From an uncultured Eubacteriales bacterium (GTDB lineage: Bacteria; Bacillota; Clostridia; Christensenellales; Aristaeellaceae): a DNA stretch of 64,000 bases. Under the pieces are notes generated by a model. The model was not told where the DNA came from. It did no database searches and saw only the letters and a program-made list of their open reading frames with translations. The stretch is from contig CACWHI010000015.1 in assembly GCA_902760595.1 (NCBI GenBank), positions 1 through 64,000 of the forward strand, given 5' to 3'. Positions within the stretch are counted from its first letter, which is position 1, and every line of letters starts with the position of its first letter. A program made the position numbers and the translations under genes. Below are positions 41,811 through 50,247 of the stretch, piece by piece.

Positions 41811-41912
41811 ATCTGTCCTCCAGTGATCTGATCCCGATCGGGCCGTAGTCCTTCCCTTATTCTGCACAGCCAGCCGCTTTCCCTGCTTTCAAGCGACAAT
41901 TTCCTTCAAAAT

Positions 41913-41926
41913 ATACACATGTGTAT
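41913..41926. promoter_or_regulatory. LacI-type operator upstream of GH38
   Basis: The perfect 14-base palindrome ATACACATGTGTAT. On the minus strand it lies inside a possible GH38 promoter (TTGTTT, 18 bases, TATATT). Confidence 0.65.
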
Positions 41927-41953
41927 GCTCAAAAAACAAGCTGAATTTAAGTA

Positions 41954-41992
41954 TTGACACAGTCATCGATCTATGGTAATATACACACGTAT
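41954..41992 (+). promoter_or_regulatory. Promoter and operator of the first sugar ABC operon
   Basis: TTGACA (41954-41959), 17-base spacer, TAATAT (41977-41982), overlapped by the operator-like ATACACACGTAT (41981-41992), where repressor binding would block transcription of the operon starting at 42066. Confidence 0.65.
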
Positions 41993-42065
41993 TTATATCT
42001 GGACCATACGTAGAATCGCTGCGCGCCTGGGAAGGCCGCTCGATATAAAAAGGGAGGAGAACACC

Positions 42066-43349
42066 ATGAAAAAGACGATCGCTCTGCTGCTGGCGGCTTT
42101 GATGCTGCTGTCTGCCTGTTCCGCCCTGGCGGAAGGAAAGGAACCCGTCACCATCCGTTTTTACAATTACGCCCTGTCCGAAACCGCCAAGGCTGACTGG
42201 TGGAAGAACACCGTCGCTTCCTTCGAGGAAAAGAATCCATGGGTCACCGTGGAGAGTGTGACGGTGGACTACAACAGCATGATCCAGACCTTCACCAACG
42301 ACCTGGGCTCCGGCATGAGCGTGGACCTGATCCTGGGCGAAGTGAGCTGGATCCCCGCTCTGATGGAAGGCGAATTCATCCAGCAGCCCAAGGACGTCAT
42401 AGACCCGGACTTCTATACCGGCTATTATGACTACGTGCTGGACCAGATGTATTACAAGGACGGCGTGTACGCCGTGCCGCACTATTACACCAACTCCGTC
42501 GTCTTCATCAACAAGGACCTGGTGGAAGCGGCGGGCATGGATGCCGCGGCGTTCCCGGATACCCTGGACGGCCTGAAGGCCTGGATCGAAGCCCTGGCTG
42601 CCTTCTATAAGGACAGCGGCAAGGTATCCACCGTGTTCGGCCTGACCACCGCCGAAGTCCCCGCCACCGGCTCCAACATCAACGCGATCTTCACCGCCTT
42701 CGGCGGCCAGCTGCTCACTGATGACGGCGAGCTGGCGGACCTGAAGGCTGAGCCCAACGCCACCGCCATGGCGGAGATGCTGGACTTCTACAAGTACCTG
42801 ATCGCCAACGGCTACACCCAGGAAAACCTGAAGCTCAAGGACTACCGCGCGGCCTTCGGCGCGGGCAACGTGATCGCCTATGTCGACTCCTCCTGGGGTT
42901 ACGCGCAGATCGGCGAGGTGGACGCCAATGCCGCCAATTTCACCGTGACCGCGCCGCTGCCCACCACGATGGGCACCAACGGTAAGGGCAATTCCCTGGT
43001 CGAATCCCACTGTTTCCTGATCGGCGACGGGCTGAGCGACGGGCAGAAGGAAGCCATCAGCCTGTTCATCCAGCACTGCACCAGCACCGAAGCCCTGGAA
43101 GGCTACCTGAACAACATCGGCCTGGCCTTCGTCGCGCATGAAGCCCTCAAGGACTGCAAGATCTCCCCCATCCTGGAAGGCGCGGCCAAAGGCGTTTCCC
43201 ACGTGCAGAAGCAGACCCAGATCGGGCCCATGGTCAGCGTGCAGAAGCAGCTGGCGACCATGGTGCTGGATTACGCCGTGAACGGTGCCAGCCTGGAGGA
43301 CGCGGTAAACAGCTACATCACCGAGGCTGAATACTACATCGACCAGTGA
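42066..43349 (+). CDS. Sugar ABC transporter substrate-binding lipoprotein
   Basis: A 427-residue family 1 extracellular binding protein. The signal ends in a good lipobox (LLSACSALAEG, Cys near 19), unlike the other binding proteins in this window, so this one should be lipid-anchored. Segments such as YKDGVYAVPHYYTNSVVFINKD (split: YKDGVYAVPHYY then TNSVVFINKDLV) near 130-155 are typical of oligosaccharide binders. GGAGG precedes the ATG. The two permeases follow, but no ATPase is in the window, so a shared MsmK-type ATPase is likely. Confidence 0.9.
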   Translation: MKKTIALLLAALMLLSACSALAEGKEPVTIRFYNYALSETAKADWWKNTVASFEEKNPWVTVESVTVDYNSMIQTFTNDLGSGMSVDLILGEVSWIPALMEGEFIQQPKDVIDPDFYTGYYDYVLDQMYYKDGVYAVPHYYTNSVVFINKDLVEAAGMDAAAFPDTLDGLKAWIEALAAFYKDSGKVSTVFGLTTAEVPATGSNINAIFTAFGGQLLTDDGELADLKAEPNATAMAEMLDFYKYLIANGYTQENLKLKDYRAAFGAGNVIAYVDSSWGYAQIGEVDANAANFTVTAPLPTTMGTNGKGNSLVESHCFLIGDGLSDGQKEAISLFIQHCTSTEALEGYLNNIGLAFVAHEALKDCKISPILEGAAKGVSHVQKQTQIGPMVSVQKQLATMVLDYAVNGASLEDAVNSYITEAEYYIDQ

Positions 43350-43367
43350 TCTCTGCATCCGGTTTTC

Positions 43368-43393
43368 GGGGGTGTGGCAATAAGCCCACCCCC
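43368..43393 (+). other. Intercistronic hairpin after the binding protein
   Basis: GGGGGTGTGGC/GCCCACCCCC arms with a short loop in the 68-base gap before the permease. No T run; probably protects the upstream mRNA. Confidence 0.55.
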
Positions 43394-43417
43394 ATTTCTT
43401 CAAAGGAGGCAAGCGCC

Positions 43418-44359
43418 ATGCGTACACCCTCTGCCGGCACCGGCCGCCTGTTTTTCCGGGGCGCCGGATCCCGGAAACGGCAGGACATGCTATTCTGCGT
43501 CTGCCTGCTGTTCCCGGCGATCGTGCTGTGTACGGCCTTCATTCTGATCCCCATCGTGGATTCCGTGGTCATGAGCTTTACCAGCTACAAGATCGCCAAT
43601 CTGACGAAAAACCGGCCGGGAGAATGGAACGACTTCGCCAATTACACCCGGCTCTGGAAGGCGGGAAAGCTGCAATCCGCCATCGGGATCACCTCCCGCT
43701 TCGTATTCTGGACCGTATCGCTGACCTTTGTGATCAGCATGGCCCTGGCGCTGATCCTGAATACGGAGCCCCGAGGCGCGCGCTTCCTGCGCAGCGTGAT
43801 GATGATCCCCTGGGTGATCCCGACGGTCATCACCGGCCTGCTGTGGGCCTGGATCTACGCGAATCCCTACGGCCTGGTACAGTATCTGGTCCATCTGTTC
43901 TCAGGCGGAAGGATTACGGACTTCGGAATGCTGAACGGAAAGGGCACGGCGCTGTGGGGCGTGATCATCGCCGGCCTGTGGAAGCAGGTGCCGCTGATGA
44001 CGCTCCTGCTGCTGGCCGGCATGCAGAACGTGCCGGACGACATCCTGGAAGCCGCGAAGATCGACGGCGCGGGGTATCTGACTCGGCTGATCCACATCCT
44101 GATCCCTTACATGCGTAGTATGATCGCCGTATCGGTTTCCATGTGCATCATCGAAAACTTCAAGCAGTATCCCCTGTTTGCCACCCTGACCAACGGCGGT
44201 CCCATCGGGGCCACCACGACCCTGGCGGTACTTTCCTACGACGAGGCCTTTGTGAACAACAATTACGGCTCCGGCGCCGCGGTAACGACCGTGTGGCTGC
44301 TGGTCATGATCGTGGTGGTATTCCTCTTCAACATGATCTTCCGGCGGGAAAAGCAGTAA
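43418..44359 (+). CDS. Sugar ABC transporter permease (UgpA/MalF type)
   Basis: A 313-residue inner-membrane permease with six hydrophobic segments. The EAA loop EAAKIDGAGYLTRLIHILIP (near 228-247) that contacts the ATPase is conserved, as is PWVIPTVITGLLWAWIY near 131. The start at 43418 follows AAAGGAGG. It pairs with the permease 12 bases downstream. Confidence 0.9.
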   Translation: MRTPSAGTGRLFFRGAGSRKRQDMLFCVCLLFPAIVLCTAFILIPIVDSVVMSFTSYKIANLTKNRPGEWNDFANYTRLWKAGKLQSAIGITSRFVFWTVSLTFVISMALALILNTEPRGARFLRSVMMIPWVIPTVITGLLWAWIYANPYGLVQYLVHLFSGGRITDFGMLNGKGTALWGVIIAGLWKQVPLMTLLLLAGMQNVPDDILEAAKIDGAGYLTRLIHILIPYMRSMIAVSVSMCIIENFKQYPLFATLTNGGPIGATTTLAVLSYDEAFVNNNYGSGAAVTTVWLLVMIVVVFLFNMIFRREKQ

Positions 44360-44371
44360 GGAGGACGGGGC

Positions 44372-45214
44372 ATGAAAAGCAACCGCAGCCTGCGCACCGC
44401 AGGCACCGCTCTCAAATATGCCGCGATCTTCGTGCTGTTCGCCTTCCTGCTGTTCCCCGTCTACTGGATGGCAGTGACCTCGCTGAAGAACAACGTGGAA
44501 TCCTACCGCATCATTCCCTCCCTGTGGCCGGAGAAGCTGTCGCTGGACGGATACCGCACCCTGTTCCAGGATGGAAAATTCCTGATCTATTACCAGAACA
44601 ACCTGCTCGTGTCCGCCCTGGCCGCCCTGCTGATCTGCGTCATATCCATCATGGCGGGCTACGCGCTGAGCCGGTTCCATTTCCGGTGGAACCTCCTGCT
44701 GCTGGCGACCTTCTCCTTTTCCCAGATGATGCCGGTCATCAGCCGCCTGATCTCCCTGTATGGCATTCTGCGGCGGCTGGGCATGACCGACAGCCACCTC
44801 GGGCTGGTGCTGGCCATCAGCGCGACCCAGGTGCCCTTTTCCATATCGCTCATGGCTTCCTTTTTCGACGGCATCCCCCGTGACCTGGAGGAGGCCGCCT
44901 GGACGGACGGCTGCGGCAGGATCAAAACGCTCTTGCGCATCATCATGCCGCTGGTGGTGCCGGGCATTTTAGCCGTGGGCATCTACAGCTTCCTGATGAC
45001 CTGGGATGATTACCTGCACGCCATCACGCTCGTGCGCTCGCCCGCGCTGTGGACCCTGTCCCAGGGCCTGAAGCTCACCTACATGGGCGAAGTCAGCGAC
45101 TGGCAGCTGATCAATTCCGCTTCCATCCTGGGGGCGCTGCCCATGATCTTCGTATTCTTCTTCTTCCAGAAATACATGGTCAAGGGACTGGTGGCCGGGG
45201 CGGTCAAGGGATAA
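44372..45214 (+). CDS. Sugar ABC transporter permease (UgpE/MalG type)
   Basis: A 280-residue permease with six membrane helices. The EAA motif LEEAAWTDGCGRIKTLLRII (near 171-190) and the C-terminal FFFFQKYMVKGLVAGAVKG typical of MalG-type subunits are present. AAGGAGG precedes the ATG. It is the last gene of the binding-protein operon. Confidence 0.9.
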   Translation: MKSNRSLRTAGTALKYAAIFVLFAFLLFPVYWMAVTSLKNNVESYRIIPSLWPEKLSLDGYRTLFQDGKFLIYYQNNLLVSALAALLICVISIMAGYALSRFHFRWNLLLLATFSFSQMMPVISRLISLYGILRRLGMTDSHLGLVLAISATQVPFSISLMASFFDGIPRDLEEAAWTDGCGRIKTLLRIIMPLVVPGILAVGIYSFLMTWDDYLHAITLVRSPALWTLSQGLKLTYMGEVSDWQLINSASILGALPMIFVFFFFQKYMVKGLVAGAVKG

Positions 45215-45450
45215 AGCGCGGAGAGTGGAGTGAGGAATCCCGGTGCAAACGCTTCGCCTTTTAGGGCTCAGCGTTTGGTTGATTTCTGCGGCCGCTGACG
45301 CGGCGATATACTATGATTCCCGCAGGCGTCATAACGTGATACTGAGAATAAGTCTGAGGGGGCTGTTGCAGAAGTGCAAAAATCTGCAGCGGCCCCATTG
45401 CTGTGTTCGTCTGTACTGACAAAGCCACAAGCAACCGAAATCGCCGAACA

Positions 45451-45495
45451 AAAACCAGAGCCATGCGCCGGATGCTTCCGGCCGGCTCTGGTTTT
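45451..45495. terminator. Bidirectional terminator after the first ABC operon
   Basis: AAAACCAGAGCC (45451-45462) pairs with GGCTCTGGTTTT (45484-45495), with a small inner GCCGGA/TCCGGC stem. The 240 bases between the permease stop and this site also hold a GGGGCTG/CGGCCCC hairpin (45359-45396) and no gene. Confidence 0.75.
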
Positions 45496-45516
45496 CAGCT
45501 TTTGATTTTCGAATTC

Positions 45517-45740
45517 TCAGGAAATCCAGAAATTCAGCAGGGATACGGGCTGCACAATGTGGTTTTCCGGCCTGCCGTTGCTGCGCTTGGCAATCGCCCT
45601 GCGGATGTTCCGGGATATCGCCAGCAGGAAGAACTCACAGACAGCTTTGACATTTCCGGCTGAGATTCCGCCTGCTTGCAGCCTGATCAGCAGCTTTGGG
45701 CTGAAAGGCAGGCCCTTGTATTTTGGGCGCAGCTGGACTA
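45517..45740 (-). pseudogene. C-terminal gene remnant, possibly transposase
   Basis: Minus-strand translation gives an open frame of about 70 residues lacking a start, containing LRPKYKGLPFSPKLLIRL, then EFFLLAISRNIRRAIAKR, ending FWIS before the TGA at 45517-45519. It looks like the C-terminal end of a DDE-type transposase but I cannot assign the IS family. The promoter of the downstream transporter gene overlaps its upstream end. Confidence 0.4.
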
Positions 45741-45744
45741 TACT
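45716..45744 (+). promoter_or_regulatory. Candidate promoter of the anion transporter gene
   Basis: TTGTAT (45716-45721), 17-base spacer, TATACT (45739-45744), 42 bases before the start codon. Confidence 0.6.
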
Positions 45745-45785
45745 TTCCTCTGGCCGCGAAACGCCGGCCGAAAGGAACGTTAGAA

Positions 45786-46925
45786 ATGAAGAAAGCCGTT
45801 CAGTTTCTGAAGAAGGAACTTATGCTGACCCTGTCCGTACTGGCGGCGGCGATCGCCCTGGTCGTGACGCCGCCCACCCCGCAGCTGATCCGGGACATCG
45901 ACTGGCGGACCCTGGGGACCCTGCTGATGATGCTGTGCGTCCTGGAAGGCTTCAAACGCGAGAACGTGCTGGAGCCGGTGGTGCGCCTGGCTTCCCGGAT
46001 GAAGCGGATGACCACCCTGTCCCTGTTCCTGGTGTTCGGGGTGTTTTTCACGTCCATGTTCGTCACCAACGACGTGTCGCTGATCATCTTCGTGCCGCTG
46101 ACAATCCTGCTGTTCCGGAGCGGGCGGAAGGAAAAGTACATCCTGCCCGTGATCTCCATGGAGAATATTGCCGCCATCCGCGGATCCCTGCTGACGCCCT
46201 TCGGCAGCCCGCAGAACCTGTTCCTGTACGGGCAGGCAGACGTCAGCGCGGGACATTTCATGCTGCACATGCTTCCCCTGTGCGCCTCCTCCGCCCTGCT
46301 GCTCGTCGGCTTCATCTTCTTCCTGTACAGGAAAGATCCGCGGGAGGAGATCAGCGCGGCGGGCAGGGAGGATCCCCGGCAGGCGTCCGGACGAGGCAGG
46401 AGGATCCTTTACCTGTCGCTGTTCGTCCTGATCATCGCGGTGATCGTGACCCGGACCTCCCTCTGGCCCTATGCCGTGGCCGTTGTGCTGGCGGCGATCG
46501 CGGCGGCGGACCGCAAACTGCTCCTCCGCGTGGACTATGTCCTGATCGTGACCTTTTTCTGCTTCTTCGTCTTTTCCTCCTCCATTGCGGCCAATCCCCA
46601 CATCGCCGGCGTTCTCCGGCAGGCGGTGGCAGGCTATGAGTACTGGTGGGCCATCGGCCTGAGCCAGATCATTTCCAATGTTCCCGCCTCCATCGTGCTC
46701 TACCCCTTCTCGGAGAACTTCGCGGGGCTGATCTACGGCGCGGACACCGCCGGGCTCTGCTCCCTGATCGGCTCCCTGGCCTCCGTGATCAATTACAGGA
46801 TCTATGTGCGGGAGTATCCCGGCAGGGGCGGAGAGTTCATCAAGGTCTTCACCCTGGTGAGCTGGGCCTTCTTCCTGATCGTGGTGATCCCGGGCTTCCT
46901 CCTGAGCCGCTGGAAGTTCTTCTGA
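45786..46925 (+). CDS. Anion/citrate-type transporter (ArsB/NhaD/SLC13 superfamily)
   Basis: A 379-residue membrane protein with about ten hydrophobic segments. Two inverted-repeat signature segments, SMFVTNDVSLIIFVPLTILL near 89-108 and QIISNVPASIVLYPFSENF near 295-313, mark the ion transporter superfamily with T-N and S-N motifs. It could carry a di- or tricarboxylate or another anion. The start at 45786 follows AAAGGAA. It has its own promoter and terminator and is flanked by 19-base inverted repeats. Confidence 0.8.
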   Translation: MKKAVQFLKKELMLTLSVLAAAIALVVTPPTPQLIRDIDWRTLGTLLMMLCVLEGFKRENVLEPVVRLASRMKRMTTLSLFLVFGVFFTSMFVTNDVSLIIFVPLTILLFRSGRKEKYILPVISMENIAAIRGSLLTPFGSPQNLFLYGQADVSAGHFMLHMLPLCASSALLLVGFIFFLYRKDPREEISAAGREDPRQASGRGRRILYLSLFVLIIAVIVTRTSLWPYAVAVVLAAIAAADRKLLLRVDYVLIVTFFCFFVFSSSIAANPHIAGVLRQAVAGYEYWWAIGLSQIISNVPASIVLYPFSENFAGLIYGADTAGLCSLIGSLASVINYRIYVREYPGRGGEFIKVFTLVSWAFFLIVVIPGFLLSRWKFF

Positions 46926-46930
46926 CGATA

Positions 46931-46970
46931 AGGGGCTGCTGCAGATTTCACGTGCTTCTGCAACAGCCCC
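46931..46970 (+). terminator. Terminator-like hairpin after the anion transporter
   Basis: GGGGCTGCTGCAGA (46932-46945) pairs with TCTGCAACAGCCCC (46957-46970) and is followed by CTCAATATGTTTTG. Similar GGGGCTG hairpins lie at 45359-45396 and 48119-48148. Confidence 0.6.
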
Positions 46971-47037
46971 CTCAATATGTTTTGAAAGAATCGGCGGCGC
47001 CGGAGCAACCGCGCGACAATCAACGAAAGCCTGTGTT

Positions 47038-48063
47038 TTATTCTCCGCACTCTTCCAGGCTCTTTGCGTACCACTCCGGCAGCGCGGCTTTCACGGGGCG
47101 GATCTTATCTTTGCCCGCGACGGCCTGGTAGTCCGCCAGGCTGTATACGCTCCCGTCCTCATGGAAGAGGCCGTTGTAGGTCCCGTTGGGACGCTGGGCC
47201 ATGAGATAGGCGGGTTTCACCATCAGGGACCAGAAGAAGCTGCCGATCTCCTGGCCGTATACCGTCGGCGCCAGCGTGGCGAGCGCAGGCACCGTGTATT
47301 CCTGTGGAATGACCGCTGTATCCCAGCCCGGACCGGCCTCGCGCACCCGCTGCCACTCTGTCAGCCAGCAGGGCTTGCCGATCAGCCGCTGCACCGTTTT
47401 CGCCTCCCGGATCACCCGCTCCAGGTTTTCCGCGCTCTGTGGGAAATTATCATGGTACTGGTATATATCCAGGTCGTCGCCGAAATACAGGTTATGCCAC
47501 AGGGTGATGCAGCCGATGGTCAGGGGAACGCTGCCCCGGTAGCTCCTGGCCAGGGCCACGATATGCTGTGCAAATGGAACGTTGCCCGACTCCCAATGGG
47601 GCTCGTTCATGCACTCGATGGCCAGAAGCCGATCATCGCTGCCATACAGGCGCATGAACGCGTCCACAAAGCCGTGCGCCTCCACCCAGCGGGACGGATC
47701 GCGCTGGATCGCCCGGCAGGGTGAGCACACGCAGATGGCTGTGCGGGGATCCTTGTTCTTTCGCGTCTCGGGCGTATTGTCCGTGCCGCAGTCCTCGAAC
47801 AGCACAGGCATGATCCGGATGCCGTGCCTGCGGGACAGGGCGATCACCTGCTCGAACCGCCGAAAAAACAGATCCGGCTGTTCCTGCCAGTATTCAAAGC
47901 TGACGAACATGCGCAGGGCGTTGATGCCCGCGTCCTCAGCGTAGCCGAAATCCCGGTCGATCTCCTCCGGATTCAGCTCGCTCCAGGTCTGCCAGGCATT
48001 GTAGGCACGGGACGGGAAATACACGGCGCCGCGGATTCCATGGAAATACGTAGAGTCCAGCAT
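47038..48063 (-). CDS. Glycoside hydrolase, family 5-like
   Basis: A 341-residue (beta/alpha)8 hydrolase without a signal peptide, so it should act on imported oligosaccharides. The acid/base Glu lies in AIECMNEPHWESG (near 150) and the nucleophile Glu in CWLTEWQRV (near 240), matching clan A enzymes such as GH5 mannanase/glucanase types. The N-terminal HGIRGAVYFPSRAYNAWQTW resembles uncharacterised GH5-like proteins in gut Clostridia. It follows the LacI gene on the same strand but has a possible own promoter and operator. Confidence 0.8.
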   Translation of the reverse strand: MLDSTYFHGIRGAVYFPSRAYNAWQTWSELNPEEIDRDFGYAEDAGINALRMFVSFEYWQEQPDLFFRRFEQVIALSRRHGIRIMPVLFEDCGTDNTPETRKNKDPRTAICVCSPCRAIQRDPSRWVEAHGFVDAFMRLYGSDDRLLAIECMNEPHWESGNVPFAQHIVALARSYRGSVPLTIGCITLWHNLYFGDDLDIYQYHDNFPQSAENLERVIREAKTVQRLIGKPCWLTEWQRVREAGPGWDTAVIPQEYTVPALATLAPTVYGQEIGSFFWSLMVKPAYLMAQRPNGTYNGLFHEDGSVYSLADYQAVAGKDKIRPVKAALPEWYAKSLEECGE

Positions 48064-48089
48064 CGTTTCGCTTCCTTTCTTCTAGATAA

Positions 48090-48102
48090 ACTCGTGTGTA
48101 TC
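48090..48102 (-). promoter_or_regulatory. LacI-type operator upstream of the GH5 gene
   Basis: On the minus strand ATACACACGAGT shares nine of nine bases with the left part of the site at 41981. It lies in the spacer of a weak promoter (TTAACG, 17 bases, TATCTA). Confidence 0.5.
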
Positions 48103-48155
48103 CTTCGTTAAAACTAAGGGGCTGCTGCGTATCATCGTGTACAGCCCCTCAGGTT

Positions 48156-49169
48156 TTACCGCGTCGTATCGCGGATCACCATCCGCGTCACCAGGTGCTT
48201 CTCCCCCGGGGTCTGTCCCTTGATCATGGCGTCAATCAGCTCCAGCGCGGCTTCGGCGATGGCCTTCTGATCCGTTGCGATGGTGGACAGGGCGGGCCGG
48301 ATGACCCGGCTGGTGTCTGAATTATCAAAGCCGATGACGGAAATCTCCTCAGGCACCTTTTTCCCACAGGCCAGCACGGCGTTCAGCACGATCGAGGCCA
48401 GGTCATCGTTGCGGCAGACGAAGCCGTCCACCGGCACATCGCTGCGCACCCGGCGGCAGACGGCCTCGAAGAGCTCATCATAATCATGGCAGCCGGTAAT
48501 GAAGGAGTCCGCCGACAGCTGATAGCCCAGCGTTTCCATCTGATTGCAGAATCCGCGGAAACGCAGGTCCTGCCGGCTGGAGAAATGCTCCTGCCGGCTG
48601 ACGCGGTCCACATGGACCAGGTTCCGGCAGCCGCTCTCGTGGAGCAGCCGCACCGCCGCCATGATGCCCGATTCGATGCCCGTATAGATGCGGGCGACCC
48701 GTCCGTGGACGGTGGCGTAATCGCGGGTCATCAGCAGCACCACCGGCAGGGCGTTGTCCACCAGCTCCTGCACATAGCTCTCCGCCAGGCTGGCGGAGGA
48801 AATGATCACCGCGTCCACCTGCCTGGACAGGATCCGGTTGATGAAATCCCGATCGTTCTTGGCGCTCATCAAGGAGACCAGGTAGCCCTTATTATAGGCC
48901 ACGCCGTCCAGCTCCTGCAGGAGCCGGCCGAAATAATTGTTCGCCACGTTGTCCGCGATGAACAGGATATGGCTGTTGCCCTTGCCCTTCAGCGCGCGGG
49001 CGATGGAATTAGGCCGGTAGTGCAGCTTTTCCACCGCCTCCAGCACTCTTTTTTTCTTGTCTGCCGATACATAACGGTTGGCGTTCAGCACATAGGAAAC
49101 GATCGTTTCCGATACGCCGGCCAGGTCCGCCACGTCCTTGCGCGTGGGCGTGTTGCCTTTTCGCGGCAT
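48156..49169 (-). CDS. LacI-family transcriptional regulator
   Basis: A 337-residue repressor. The N-terminal helix-turn-helix is KDVADLAGVSETIVSYVLN (about 11-29), the hinge helix is YRPNSIARALKGK, and the rest is a periplasmic-binding-like effector domain (about 62-330) ending with ISVIGFDNSDTSRVIRPAL. The start at 49169 follows GGAGGA. ATACAC-type palindromes in front of this gene and of GH38, GH5, both ABC operons and the aldolase operon make it the probable local regulator of glycan use, including autoregulation. Confidence 0.92.
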   Translation of the reverse strand: MPRKGNTPTRKDVADLAGVSETIVSYVLNANRYVSADKKKRVLEAVEKLHYRPNSIARALKGKGNSHILFIADNVANNYFGRLLQELDGVAYNKGYLVSLMSAKNDRDFINRILSRQVDAVIISSASLAESYVQELVDNALPVVLLMTRDYATVHGRVARIYTGIESGIMAAVRLLHESGCRNLVHVDRVSRQEHFSSRQDLRFRGFCNQMETLGYQLSADSFITGCHDYDELFEAVCRRVRSDVPVDGFVCRNDDLASIVLNAVLACGKKVPEEISVIGFDNSDTSRVIRPALSTIATDQKAIAEAALELIDAMIKGQTPGEKHLVTRMVIRDTTR

Positions 49170-49191
49170 CTGCCGTCCTCCTCCCATCCGT

Positions 49192-49232
49192 GGATATGTG
49201 TATATTGTATCATCAAGAAAAAATGAAGTCAA
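49192..49232 (-). promoter_or_regulatory. Promoter and operator of the LacI gene
   Basis: On the minus strand TTGACT (49227-49232), 17-base spacer, TACAAT (49204-49209), followed at once by ATACACATATCC (49192-49203), which fits the local operator family. Confidence 0.7.
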
Positions 49233-49284
49233 TCGATTGTTGCGCGGACAATCGAATAAATTCCGAAAAATCCGTATATTATTA

Positions 49285-49333
49285 TTGACATAAGTCCGGT
49301 CAGCATGCTATACTTCGGATGTACATACGTGTA
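49285..49333 (+). promoter_or_regulatory. Promoter and operator of the aldolase-isomerase operon
   Basis: TTGACA (49285-49290), 18-base spacer, TATACT (49309-49314). TACATACGTGTA (49322-49333) lies at the predicted start of transcription and has TACA/TGTA half-sites like the other operators. Confidence 0.65.
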
Positions 49334-49369
49334 ATTATTTGTTCGGATATCGTTTTTCAGGAAGGATGA

Positions 49370-50230
49370 ATGAGTGTGCTGTGCAATAATCTGGAGCAAA
49401 TGCGCCGTGCCCGCCGGGAGGGATATGCCATCCCGGCCATCAATACCCAGGGCGGCAACTACGACATCATCATGGCGATCTGCAAAGCCGCGGAGGAGCT
49501 GAAATCTCCCGTAATCCTGGCCCACTATGTGACGACAGGCGCCTACAGCGGCCACGACTGGTTTTACCAGGTAGCCAAATGGTGCGCGGAAAAGGTGTCC
49601 GTTCCCGTATCCATCCACCTGGATCACGGAGCTGATTTTGCCATCTGCATGGAGGCGCTTCGGCTGGGCTTTACTTCCCTGATGATCGACGGCTCCACCC
49701 TGCCCGTACGGGAAAACGCGGAGCTGACCGAGAGCGTGGTGAAAGTCGCGCGGTATTTCCATGTGCCTGTGGAGGCCGAGATCGGCGAGCTGCAGCGCCT
49801 GGACAGCACCGGCGCGGTCATGGAAAACAAGAACCTCGCCGATCCAGACCAGGTCAGGGAATTCCTCACCCTCTGCCATCCCGACACCCTCGCCATCGGC
49901 ATCGGCAACGCACACGGCTTTTATAAGGGAAAACCGGACATCCACCTGGAGATCCTGGAGCAGGTGCGCACCTTCTGCGACCTTCCCCTGGTACTTCATG
50001 GCTGCACCGGGATGGACGAAGGCATCATCCGCAAAGCGGTCCGGGAGCTGGGCATCGCCAAGATCAACTTCGGCACGGAGATCCGCTGGAAGTATATCGA
50101 GCACCTGGAGGAAGGACTCAAAACGGATCACCAGGGCCACAGCTGGAAGGTCAGTCAGTACGCCGGCAGCGCACTGATCGAGGACGTGAAGCACATTATC
50201 CGTCTGTCCGGATCTGAGGGCAAAGCATAA
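49370..50230 (+). CDS. Class II ketose-bisphosphate aldolase (GatY/KbaY/Fba type)
   Basis: A 286-residue zinc aldolase that cleaves a ketose 1,6-bisphosphate (or 1-phosphate) to DHAP and an aldehyde. Zinc and substrate motifs are SIHLDHGADF (near 81), TSLMIDGSTLP (near 104), VEAEIGEL (near 134), GNAHGFYKGKP (near 179) and LHGCTGM (near 208). The regulated position beside a sugar isomerase suggests a dedicated catabolic route rather than glycolysis. AGGAAGG precedes the ATG. Confidence 0.9.
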   Translation: MSVLCNNLEQMRRARREGYAIPAINTQGGNYDIIMAICKAAEELKSPVILAHYVTTGAYSGHDWFYQVAKWCAEKVSVPVSIHLDHGADFAICMEALRLGFTSLMIDGSTLPVRENAELTESVVKVARYFHVPVEAEIGELQRLDSTGAVMENKNLADPDQVREFLTLCHPDTLAIGIGNAHGFYKGKPDIHLEILEQVRTFCDLPLVLHGCTGMDEGIIRKAVRELGIAKINFGTEIRWKYIEHLEEGLKTDHQGHSWKVSQYAGSALIEDVKHIIRLSGSEGKA

Positions 50231-50247
50231 AAATGGAGGACAAAGCC

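Noticed and set aside
38808..41831. Long open frame (1007 codons) on the + strand opposite the GH38 gene
   Set aside because: It mirrors codon bias of the high-GC GH38 gene, has low-complexity Arg/Ala/Gly/His-rich sequence and no ribosome site.
41973..42065. Upstream extension of the ABC binding protein
   Set aside because: The extension would start inside the promoter -10 region; the ATG at 42066 has GGAGG and begins a lipoprotein signal.
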